Shown here piece after piece: positions 1-5,858 of a stretch of 5,858 nt of DNA. Numbering within the stretch: position 1 is the first letter of the stretch; every line of letters starts with the position of its first letter. The notes under the pieces are model-generated. The model had not been told where the DNA came from. It was given only the letters and a program-made list of their open reading frames with translations, and did no database searches. The position numbers and the translations under genes were made by a program. This DNA comes from Pseudonocardiales bacterium (GTDB lineage: Bacteria; Actinomycetota; Actinomycetes; Mycobacteriales; Pseudonocardiaceae): contig JACDBJ010000477.1 in the NCBI GenBank assembly GCA_013695005.1, forward strand, positions 1 through 5,858, read 5' to 3'.

Positions 1-82
1 GGCCGGAGCGGCCACCGCGCTGGCCGAGCGCGCCGCCGAACGCGGTGGGCGCCCACCGGCGCGTCCCGCGGAGAGCACCAGG
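1..82 (+). other. Leader of the penicillin-binding protein gene, or its N-terminal coding part
   Basis: This stretch holds no complete gene. The frame of the downstream penicillin-binding protein stays open back to base 2 without a stop. It reads as an Ala/Arg/Pro-rich segment of 27 residues (AGAATALAERAAERGG then RPPARPAESTR). It could be an N-terminal cytoplasmic extension, since actinobacterial PonA proteins often carry long, low-complexity cytoplasmic N-termini. It could also be only a GC-rich open leader. Frame 1 is likewise open from the left edge and ends with TGA at 106-108. Its Arg-rich sequence could be the tail of an upstream gene overlapping this one, but I cannot identify it. Confidence 0.4.
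70..75 (+). promoter_or_regulatory. Ribosome binding site (GGAGAG) before the GTG at 83
   Basis: GGAGAG lies seven bases before the GTG at 83, a good distance for a Shine-Dalgarno site. It is the main reason for choosing that GTG over the later in-frame ATG at 128. It is also the main argument against a start further upstream, although the open frame to the left edge means the latter cannot be excluded. Confidence 0.55.
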
Positions 83-2215
83 GTGCAACGCAAGAAGGCT
101 GCCCGTGAGCTTGAGACCAACCGGCAGATGATCTGGCGGCGGATCCGCCGGGGGATCTACATCGCCCTCGGCGTGGCCTTCCTCGGGCCGATTCTGGCCT
201 TCGCCGTCGGCTGGCTGGTCTTCTCGGTGCCCAGCCCCGATGACAGCGCGGTCAGCCAGGTCGCCACGATCAGCTTCACCGACGGCACCGAGCTGGCCAA
301 GATCGTGCCGAAGGGCAACGTCAACCGGGTCAAGGTCTCGCTAGAGGAGATCCCCGAGCACGTCCAGCGCGCGGTGCTCTCCGCGGAGGACCGCTCCTTC
401 TACAGCAATCCCGGCTTCGACATCGGCGGCATCGGGCGGGCCATCTGGAACCAGCTCACCGGCGGCACGGGCGGCGGCTCGACCATCACCCAGCAGTACA
501 TCAAGGTCACCAGCCGCGAGGACCAGGCGACGCTGTGGCGCAAGTACAAGGAGATCGTCATCGCGGCGAAGATCTCCAAGAACCAGACCAAGGAACAGAT
601 CCTCGAGAACTACCTCAACACCGTCTACTTCGGACGTGGCGCCTATGGCGTGCAGGCAGCCAGCCAGGCGTACTACGGCAAGAAGGTGGACCAGCTCTCC
701 GTCTCCGAGGCAGCGATGCTCGCCGGGCTGATCCAGTCACCGGCGCGGTGGGATCCGAAGAAGGAGCCGGTGCGCTCCCAGGAGCGCTGGGCCTTTGTGC
801 TCGACGGCATGGTGTCGCAGAGCTGGCTCTCGCCCACCGACCGGGCGGCCGCCACGTTCCCGGCGACCATCGACGAGAAGCCGACGATCGGGCTGCCGGA
901 GGGTCCGCGCGGGCACATCTACACCCAGATCAAGAAGGAGCTCGAGGACAAGAAGATCAGCGAGACCCAGCTCAACCAGGACGGCTTGAAGATCACTACG
1001 ACGGTCGACAAGAAGGCCCAGCAGCAGGCCGAGGCCGCGGTCGCCGCCACGTTCAAGGGCCAGCCGGCCAACCTGCGCAGCGCGCTCGTCGCGATCGATC
1101 CCAAGACCGGCGCCATCCTGGCCTACTACGGCGGCAGCAACGGCGTCGGGTTCGACTACGCGCAGGCCCTCAAGCCGCCGGGATCGTCCTTCAAGCCGTT
1201 CGTGCTGCTCGCAGCGCTGCAGCGGGACCCGCCGATCGGTCTTGGCGCCACCTACGACGGCAGCTCCCCACGGGTGATCAAGGGCCAGAAAGTGAACAAC
1301 TCCGAGGGCTACAACTGCTACAACTGCGACCTCAAGCGCGCGATGAAAGAGTCGATCAACACGATCTTCTATCAGGTGGGCACCGACGTCGGCCCGGACC
1401 GGGTGGCCGAGGCAGCGCACCAAGCCGGCATCCCGACCGACCGGCTGCCCGACCCGAGCGGTGGTCTGGCGCTGGGCGACAAGGAGGTCCGGCCGGTCGA
1501 CATGGCCTCGGCCTTCGCCACCTTCGCCGCCGACGGGCAGTACCACGCACCCCACATGATCGCCAAGGTGGAGACCGCCGACGGCCGGGTGCTCTACGCC
1601 GGCGACGCCGACGCCGGTGAGCCGAGGGTGCCCCAGCAGGTCGCTCGCAACGTCACCGAGGCAATGCTCGACGTTGCGGGGTTCTCCGGCCTGCCGGTCA
1701 ACGGCGCCAACCAGGTGGCCAGCAAGACCGGCACCGTGCAGCACCGTCTGCCCGGCCAGAACCAGGACGCCTGGATGGTCGGCTACACCCCGCAGGTGTC
1801 GGTGTCGGTGTGGGTCGGTACCGACCAGAACGAGCCGATCAAGGCTTCCGGCGGCCGGCCGATCTACGGCCGCATGCTGCCGGGCCAGGCCTGGCAGCGG
1901 TTCATGAACAGCTTCATGCGGGACAAGAAGAAGGAATCCTTCTCGGCCTTCTTCCCGCTGGGTACCCCACCGTCGCAACCGGTCCCGACCGACGAGCACG
2001 GCCAACCCGTCGACCCGAACGGCGGCGACGGCGAGCAGCAGCAGCAGCCGGACGACACGACGTGCAACCTGCTGTTCTGCCCGAACGGCGGTAATCCCAA
2101 CGGCGGTAATCCCAACGGCGGTAACCCCAACGGCGGCGATCTCGACAACGGCGGCATACCGCAGGGGCTGCCCGCCGAGGGACGCGCCACGGTCCCGGTC
2201 GGCTATCCGCCGTGA
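83..2215 (+). CDS. ponA: Bifunctional class A penicillin-binding protein (PonA1-type transglycosylase/transpeptidase)
   Basis: This enzyme polymerises lipid II into glycan strands and crosslinks their peptides on the outer face of the cytoplasmic membrane. The 710-residue product has a basic cytoplasmic N-terminus (WRRIRRG) and one membrane anchor at about 25-49. The GT51 glycosyltransferase domain at about 65-250 shows EDRSFY (102-107, catalytic Glu102), GGSTITQQ (131-138), RKYKE (153-157) and FGRGAYGV (183-190). The transpeptidase domain at about 330-605 shows SSFK (nucleophile Ser368, Lys371), SIN (424-426) and KTGT (548-551). All core catalytic motifs are intact. A CxxC pair (Cys412, Cys415) sits just before SIN; from memory, M. 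tuberculosis PonA1 has a similar CGTC there. The C-terminal tail (about 615-710) is disordered, with a Gln run, two Cys (661, 666) and NGGNP repeats; no PASTA domain is visible. GTG start with a GGAGAG site; the frame is open upstream, so the true N-terminus may be longer. The stop overlaps the next gene by 4 bases. Family and domains are near certain; the symbol rests on recalled PonA1 similarity and gene order. Confidence 0.95.
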   Translation: MQRKKAARELETNRQMIWRRIRRGIYIALGVAFLGPILAFAVGWLVFSVPSPDDSAVSQVATISFTDGTELAKIVPKGNVNRVKVSLEEIPEHVQRAVLSAEDRSFYSNPGFDIGGIGRAIWNQLTGGTGGGSTITQQYIKVTSREDQATLWRKYKEIVIAAKISKNQTKEQILENYLNTVYFGRGAYGVQAASQAYYGKKVDQLSVSEAAMLAGLIQSPARWDPKKEPVRSQERWAFVLDGMVSQSWLSPTDRAAATFPATIDEKPTIGLPEGPRGHIYTQIKKELEDKKISETQLNQDGLKITTTVDKKAQQQAEAAVAATFKGQPANLRSALVAIDPKTGAILAYYGGSNGVGFDYAQALKPPGSSFKPFVLLAALQRDPPIGLGATYDGSSPRVIKGQKVNNSEGYNCYNCDLKRAMKESINTIFYQVGTDVGPDRVAEAAHQAGIPTDRLPDPSGGLALGDKEVRPVDMASAFATFAADGQYHAPHMIAKVETADGRVLYAGDADAGEPRVPQQVARNVTEAMLDVAGFSGLPVNGANQVASKTGTVQHRLPGQNQDAWMVGYTPQVSVSVWVGTDQNEPIKASGGRPIYGRMLPGQAWQRFMNSFMRDKKKESFSAFFPLGTPPSQPVPTDEHGQPVDPNGGDGEQQQQPDDTTCNLLFCPNGGNPNGGNPNGGNPNGGDLDNGGIPQGLPAEGRATVPVGYPP
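2084..2137 (+). repeat. 15-base tandem repeat encoding NGGNP in the tail of the penicillin-binding protein
   Basis: There are three full copies of a 15-base unit (AACGGCGGTAATCCC; the third copy differs by one base, AAC for AAT) followed by a nine-base partial copy. They start at 2084, 2099, 2114 and 2129. The unit is a multiple of three, so changes in copy number keep the frame and only alter the length of the extracytoplasmic Asn/Gly/Pro tail (residues 668-685). The near identity of the copies suggests recent slippage or active homogenisation. Confidence 0.9.
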
Positions 2216-3831
2216 GCGACGCCGCCGGCGAGAGCCGAGCGGCCCTGAGCACCGACGCTGAGTCCGGCGAGCTCCCGGCGTCTGAAAACACACAGTCGGG
2301 GAAAGACCCGCCCAGCGCTGCGTCCGCGCGGGGAGCTTGGCAGCGGCTGGTGCCGTCCTGGTCGGAGCCGGTGCTGGCCCGTGCCAGCCGGCTGATCGGC
2401 GGCCCGCTCGGCCGCCACGCGCTGGTCGGGCGTGCCCGGTTCTGGACCCCGCTGCGGGTGGTGCTGCTCGTCGGCGTCGCCATGCTGGCGGCCAGTTGGC
2501 TGCTCAAGTCGCCGTGCGCGCAGCAGTACACGACGCCCGAAGGTGCTCTCGCGCTGGACTGGCGCGACGGGCGGCCGTTCCTCGCGCTGTGCTACTCCGA
2601 CACCGTCCCGCTCTACGGCGTGGAGCGGCTGGACCAGGGCCAGGTGCCGTACTTCAACTCCTGGCCGGAGAACGAGGGCACCGCCGAACAACGCGTGCGC
2701 TACATGGAGTACCCGGTGCTCACCGGCTTCTTCCAGTGGGCCAACGCACAGCTCACCGCCGGCTGGCTGACCGCGGCGGAGGTGGTCTGGTTGCCGACCG
2801 CGCTGCCCGTAGTCGTCTACTTCGACATCACCGCGCTGTGGCTGGCGCTGGCGTGGCTGACCGTGGTCTGGGCGGTGTTCCGGCTGCGCCCGGACCGGCC
2901 GTGGGACGCGGTGCTCGTGGCGGCGTCCCCGCTGGTGTTCGTGCATGCCTTCACCAACTTCGACGCCCTGGCGGTGGCCGCCGCGACCGGCGGACTGCTG
3001 GCCTTCGCCCGGCGGCGTCCGGTGCTCGCGGGGTTGCTGATCGGCCTCGGCGGCGCGCTGAAGTTCTACCCGCTGCTGCTGTTGCTGCCGATCGTGCTGC
3101 TCGCATGGCGGCGTCGCACCGTGGCGCCGGCGGGGCGCGCGGTGACCGCCGCAGTGCTCACCTGGGTGGTGGTCAACGCGCCCGTCGCGATCGGTGCCAC
3201 CGAAGGCTGGTGGGAGTTCTTCCGGCTCAACACGGTCCGGGCGGCCGACCCGGACTCGCTGTACAACGTGATCAGCTACCTCAGCGGGTGGCCGGGTTTC
3301 GACGGCCGGCTGGGGTTCGACCAGCCTCCGACGGTGCTCAACGCCGTCAGCGCGGTGCTGTTCGTGCTGTGCGTGGTCGGGATCGGGTTGCTGGTGCGCA
3401 GGGCGCCGAGACCGCCGCGGCTCGCGGCCCTGTGCTTCCTGGTGCTGGCCGCCTTCCTGCTGGTCAACAAGGTGTGGAGCCCGCAGTACTCGCTGTGGCT
3501 GGTGCCGCTCGCGGTGCTCGCGTTGCCTCGCTGGCGGCTGCTGATCGCCTGGATGGTGATCGACGCTCTGGTGTGGGTGCCGCGGATGTTCTACTACCTC
3601 GGCACCGAGGCCAAGGGCCTGCCGCCGGACTACTTCCTGGCCACGGTCGTACTGCGCGACATCGCGGTGGTGGTGCTCTGCGCGTTGGTGGTGCGCTCGA
3701 TGCTGCGCCCGGAGACCGACCCCGTCCGGGCGTTCGGCGTCGACGACCCGGACTGGCCGCAGCCGCAGCCGCAGTCACCGGCAGCGCGCGAGCCGCAGCC
3801 GGTCACAGCTTCAGCCGGCGCACCAGCTTGA
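2212..3831 (+). CDS. Polytopic GT87-family (DUF2029) glycosyltransferase, Rv0051-like
   Basis: This is a GT-C type membrane glycosyltransferase of 539 residues. Family members such as mycobacterial PimE move mannose from polyprenyl-phosphate-mannose to an acceptor outside the membrane; the acceptor here is unknown. A hydrophilic N-terminus of about 80 residues precedes the first membrane segment (81-98). A long outer loop follows with Cys102 and CYSD (127-130); the Asp is a candidate catalytic residue, as GT-C enzymes usually carry an acidic residue in this loop. Further motifs are EYPVLTG (166-172), HAFTNFD (245-251), KFYP (284-287) and NKVWSPQYSLW (419-429). I count about 10-12 hydrophobic segments in all, the last at 476-496. 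The tail is rich in Pro/Gln, including three tandem CCGCAG hexamers at 3757-3774. The GTG start overlaps the preceding stop (GTGA) and has no good Shine-Dalgarno site, which suggests translational coupling to the penicillin-binding protein. The last 29 bases overlap the convergent DUF3052 gene. Confidence 0.85.
   Translation: MSDAAGESRAALSTDAESGELPASENTQSGKDPPSAASARGAWQRLVPSWSEPVLARASRLIGGPLGRHALVGRARFWTPLRVVLLVGVAMLAASWLLKSPCAQQYTTPEGALALDWRDGRPFLALCYSDTVPLYGVERLDQGQVPYFNSWPENEGTAEQRVRYMEYPVLTGFFQWANAQLTAGWLTAAEVVWLPTALPVVVYFDITALWLALAWLTVVWAVFRLRPDRPWDAVLVAASPLVFVHAFTNFDALAVAAATGGLLAFARRRPVLAGLLIGLGGALKFYPLLLLLPIVLLAWRRRTVAPAGRAVTAAVLTWVVVNAPVAIGATEGWWEFFRLNTVRAADPDSLYNVISYLSGWPGFDGRLGFDQPPTVLNAVSAVLFVLCVVGIGLLVRRAPRPPRLAALCFLVLAAFLLVNKVWSPQYSLWLVPLAVLALPRWRLLIAWMVIDALVWVPRMFYYLGTEAKGLPPDYFLATVVLRDIAVVVLCALVVRSMLRPETDPVRAFGVDDPDWPQPQPQSPAAREPQPVTASAGAPA
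3803..3831. other. Tail-to-tail overlap of two convergent genes
   Basis: The + strand glycosyltransferase stops with TGA at 3829-3831, and the - strand DUF3052 gene stops with TGA read from 3805 to 3803. Their coding ends overlap by 29 bases. The minus reading encodes the conserved GLKLVRR end of DUF3052, while the plus reading encodes a low-complexity tail. Selection on these bases therefore probably acts mostly through the minus gene. There is no room between the units for a separate hairpin terminator. Confidence 0.9.
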
Positions 3832-4192
3832 GCCCGGACCACACCTCGTCCACCGCGCACACCTTCACGTCCACCCAGCCCAGCGGCAGCGCGTGCGCCC
3901 GCACCCCGTCCTCGGTGAGGTCTGTCGGCACCCCGGACGCCCGCTTGGGCCAGGCGATCCACAGCGCGCCACGCTCCACTGTCCGCGGCGCCGCCGAGGG
4001 CCAGCGGCGGCGCAGTGCCGCCGTGTCTGGGCAGAAGACCAGCAGCACGTCGTAGGGGTGCTTGCCGGCCCTGACGTGGTAGTCGGCCTCCAGTGTGAAA
4101 CCGGCCGGCGCGGCCACCAGCAGCACCCGGGAGCCGTCGCGAACGCCCAGCTTGCGCGGCAGTGGCGTGCCGGAGTACCCGGCGGCGGTCAT
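3803..4192 (-). CDS. DUF3052 family protein
   Basis: This small protein (129 residues) has no known function. It matches, from memory, the widespread family annotated as DUF3052. It starts with GYSGTPLPRKLG (5-16), followed by a hydrophobic strand (VLLVAAPAGF, 23-32) and a second strand with an Asp (YDVLLVFCPD, 47-56). The most conserved blocks come next: WIAWPKRASGVPTDLTE (78-94) and VDVKVCAVDEVWSGLKLV (107-124). The alternating strand and helix pattern suggests a small Rossmann-like alpha/beta fold, which is inference. There is no signal peptide or membrane segment, so it is probably cytoplasmic. The length is normal for the family. The ATG (4192-4190) overlaps the stop of the upstream glycosyltransferase as ATGA and has no clear ribosome site, so it is probably translated by coupling. 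The frame stays open well upstream of the ATG, but this is a shadow of the neighbouring gene, as family similarity begins right after the ATG. Confidence 0.85.
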   Translation of the reverse strand: MTAAGYSGTPLPRKLGVRDGSRVLLVAAPAGFTLEADYHVRAGKHPYDVLLVFCPDTAALRRRWPSAAPRTVERGALWIAWPKRASGVPTDLTEDGVRAHALPLGWVDVKVCAVDEVWSGLKLVRRLKL

Positions 4193-5664
4193 GCCGGAAC
4201 GAACTGCGGCTGCGTTTGCGGCGCTTGCTCCCTGGCCAGGGGGAAGGCCGGCTCGGCGCGCAGGAACAGCACGAACAGCGCCACCAGCAGGGCGGCCCGG
4301 CCCCAGACGCCGATCATCACCGCCTGCGCGGACAGCCCGTTGAGGATGTCGTAGCCCACGCCGGTCTTGATCGCGTAGAACCAGCGGAAGATCCCCGCGC
4401 CCATCGCCAGGTCCGCCAGCAGGTAGGCCACGATCCAGCCCCACCGGATCCGCAGCAACACGAAGAACGGCAGCAGCCACAGCGCGTACTGCGGGGAGTG
4501 CACCTTGTGCAGCAGCAGGAACCCGCAGAGCATCGCCGCGCTGACGCCGACCCACGGGTAGTACCCGACGTGGCGGTAGCGCCAGAACCCGGCGGCGACG
4601 GCCACCGCGAAGCTGAGCAGCACCAGCGTCGGCGAGACCCAGTCCACAGTGGATTGGAAGGCGAGGTTCTCCGGGTCGGACTCCGGCCGGAAACCCCAGT
4701 ACCAGATGGAGTTGGTGGTGACGTCGACCTTGCGAATGGACTGGAACGTGAACGACGCCCGCCAGCCCTCGTAGCCGGCGACCATGAACGGCAGGTTGGC
4801 CAGCAGCACGACTCCGGCCGCGGTCGCCAGCACTGCGCCCGCGCCGGCCCAATCCAGGCCGAGCTTGCGCCCCTGCTCGTCCAGCTCGTCGCTGCGGCCG
4901 CCCCGGGTCAGCACGTGACAGGCCAGCGGCAGCACGAACGCGCCCGGGTAGAGCTTGAACGCGCAGCCCAGCCCGAGCAGGGCGCTGGCCGCCACCCCGC
5001 GCAGCGCCAGGGAGTGCGACCGCCAGCGGTGCACGGCGTACACCGCGCCGACCGAGCACGCGACGACCGGCAGGTCCCAGTTGTGGAAGGCGTAGAGCAC
5101 CAGCGGCGGCCCGAGAGCCCACCACAGCGCGCGCCAGCCCGACAATCGCCCCAGCAGCCACCCGGTGAGCAGGCCGAAAGGCAACATGACCAGCGCCGAG
5201 AGGAGCAGGAAGCTGCCGTCGTTGGTGGCGAAGGCGGCCGCGGCCCAGATCAGCGCACCGGTGAGCACCGGGTACTCCAGGCTGCCGCCGAAGAGCACGC
5301 CGTCATCGGTGATGCCACCGTCGACATAGGGGAAGACGTGCCTGTCGATGTCGCGGCCCAGCCAGAGATGCTGGATGTCGGAGTAGCACACGTCGCGGTC
5401 GTGGCGGATGTCGTAGTCGGGCTGGCTGCGCCCGGACTCGTCGAACAGCGGGCCGACGCAGCGCGCCTTGTTCGCGTACCCCAGCAGCAGCGTGACGCCG
5501 GTGAGCACCACCAACAGGACGAGCGCGAACGGGCCGAAGCGCCGGCCCAGCCCGGTGGACGCCACGTCGGCGCCACGGTGCTCGGTGGCCGGCTCCGGCG
5601 CGTCCGGGGGGTCGTACGGGGCAGGGCTGGACGCCTCGCCGACCAGCGTCTTGTCCCGTGTCAC
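4189..5664 (-). CDS. Second polytopic GT87-family (DUF2029) glycosyltransferase
   Basis: This is a predicted membrane glycosyltransferase of 491 residues from the GTG at 5664. That start gives a four-base overlap (GTGA) with the upstream endonuclease stop. A longer reading from 5760 would only add an Arg-rich segment inside the endonuclease gene. A hydrophilic N-terminus (about 1-43) leads to a first membrane segment (44-63). An outer loop follows with Cys69 and CYSD (93-96, candidate catalytic Asp96). Then come EYPVLTG (130-136), YAFHNWD (191-197), KLYP (237-240), GYEGW (297-301) and HKVHSPQYALW (386-396). I count about 10-12 hydrophobic segments, with a short Gln/Pro-rich tail. The motif order and spacing match the + strand glycosyltransferase of this window, so the two are paralogues, though much diverged outside the motifs. 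The donor is probably a polyprenyl-phosphate sugar by family; the acceptor is unknown. The stop overlaps the DUF3052 start as ATGA. Confidence 0.85.
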   Translation of the reverse strand: MTRDKTLVGEASSPAPYDPPDAPEPATEHRGADVASTGLGRRFGPFALVLLVVLTGVTLLLGYANKARCVGPLFDESGRSQPDYDIRHDRDVCYSDIQHLWLGRDIDRHVFPYVDGGITDDGVLFGGSLEYPVLTGALIWAAAAFATNDGSFLLLSALVMLPFGLLTGWLLGRLSGWRALWWALGPPLVLYAFHNWDLPVVACSVGAVYAVHRWRSHSLALRGVAASALLGLGCAFKLYPGAFVLPLACHVLTRGGRSDELDEQGRKLGLDWAGAGAVLATAAGVVLLANLPFMVAGYEGWRASFTFQSIRKVDVTTNSIWYWGFRPESDPENLAFQSTVDWVSPTLVLLSFAVAVAAGFWRYRHVGYYPWVGVSAAMLCGFLLLHKVHSPQYALWLLPFFVLLRIRWGWIVAYLLADLAMGAGIFRWFYAIKTGVGYDILNGLSAQAVMIGVWGRAALLVALFVLFLRAEPAFPLAREQAPQTQPQFVPA

Positions 5665-5858
5665 CCCGGCGATCCCAGGTGCTCGCGGAGGTAAGCGATG
5701 TCGTCGCGCTGGCCGGCGGCAGGCGTCTCCACCACCACCGGTGCGCCGGCGCCTGCGCACACCGCCACCAGCTCGGCGGGGTCGATCGTGCCGCCGGTGA
5801 CCGCCGCGTGCCGGTCGCGCGCCGAGCCGAACTCGTCGCGCGAGTTGTTCAGGTGCAC
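5661..5858 (-). CDS. nfo: Endonuclease IV-type AP endonuclease (deoxyribonuclease IV), C-terminal part only
   Basis: Only the last 65 residues lie in the window; the gene continues past the right edge. Endonuclease IV cuts DNA 5' of abasic sites in base-excision repair, using a metal cluster in a TIM barrel. The fragment begins VHLNNSRDEFGS and continues to DRH. Its His2, Asp15 and His17 have the same spacing as the metal ligands His216, Asp229 and His231 of Escherichia coli Nfo. VVVETP carries Glu44, which fits the ligand Glu261. The end, IAYLREHL, fits the usual C-terminus, so the gene looks intact here. The codon at the edge (GTG) is an internal Val, not a start. The stop (TGA, 5663-5661) overlaps the GTG of the next gene. 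Apparent substrate and activity rest on family knowledge alone, and the missing N-terminal two thirds could hold surprises. An alternative is a sugar phosphate isomerase/epimerase of the same fold, but the ligand spacing argues for endonuclease IV. Confidence 0.88.
   Translation of the reverse strand: MHLNNSRDEFGSARDRHAAVTGGTIDPAELVAVCAGAGAPVVVETPAAGQRDDIAYLREHLGSPG

Noticed and set aside
102..420. Loss of the usual His in the GT51 motif (EDRSFYSNPG instead of EDRxFxxHxG)
   Set aside because: From memory, M. tuberculosis PonA1 also has Asn here, so this looks like a normal actinobacterial variant rather than a damaged site.
737..2293. Long minus-strand open frame (518 residues) opposite the penicillin-binding protein
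   Set aside because: It is antisense to a gene with all catalytic motifs. Its translation is Arg/Gly/Val/Leu-rich with no recognisable domain, as expected for an antisense frame in GC-rich DNA.
2337..4055. 572-residue plus-strand frame overlapping the first glycosyltransferase
   Set aside because: It is an Ala/Arg/Gly-rich shifted reading of the real gene that continues antisense through DUF3052, with no domain content.
3803..5161. DUF3052 as the end of a 452-residue protein
   Set aside because: The frame is open upstream, but that part is an out-of-frame shadow of the glycosyltransferase. Family similarity begins right after the ATG at 4192, which also makes an ATGA overlap.
4162..5694. 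Long plus-strand open frame (510 residues) opposite the second glycosyltransferase
   Set aside because: Its translation is rich in Gln, Arg, Glu, His and Pro without family features, which is the usual antisense shadow of a GC-rich membrane protein gene.
5665..5760. Upstream start for the second glycosyltransferase at 5760
   Set aside because: It adds 32 Arg/Gly/Pro-rich residues lying wholly inside the endonuclease coding region. The GTG at 5664 gives the same four-base overlap pattern as the other junctions.

Overview
The window is GC-rich and almost wholly coding. Codon choice strongly favours G or C in third positions, three of the four genes with a visible start use GTG, and protein features point to an actinomycete, probably of the Pseudonocardiaceae/Mycobacteriales type. 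The main clue is the pair on the left: a PonA1-type class A penicillin-binding protein followed by a GT87 membrane glycosyltransferase. This is the arrangement of ponA1 and Rv0051 in Mycobacterium tuberculosis (recalled, not searched).

Left half, + strand. Bases 1-82 hold a ribosome binding site and an open frame continuous with the next gene. The penicillin-binding protein follows (83-2215). Its stop overlaps the GTG start of a polytopic GT87-type glycosyltransferase (2212-3831) by four bases (GTGA), so the two are probably translated together.

Right half, - strand, read from right to left. First comes the C-terminal part of an endonuclease IV-type AP endonuclease that runs off the window (5661-5858). 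It is followed by a second GT87-type glycosyltransferase (4189-5664) and a small DUF3052-type protein (3803-4192). Both junctions are four-base overlaps (GTGA, then ATGA), so these three form a tight operon. The two transcription units converge tail to tail, and their last genes overlap by 29 bases at 3803-3831, which leaves no space for a conventional terminator between them.

How they may work together: the penicillin-binding protein polymerises and crosslinks peptidoglycan outside the membrane. The two GT87-type proteins probably move sugar from a polyprenyl-phosphate donor to an extracytoplasmic acceptor (family knowledge, acceptor unknown). They share a string of motifs (CYSD, EYPVLTG, KxYP, SPQYxLW) and look like diverged paralogues facing each other. 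The endonuclease is a base-excision repair enzyme, and its link to the other genes may be only positional. I see no mobile element, CRISPR array, RNA gene, or intergenic gap over 300 bases. I found no wholly new system. The most unusual point is the convergent, overlapping pair of paralogous membrane glycosyltransferases, one coupled to a cell-wall synthase and the other to a repair nuclease and a DUF3052 protein.
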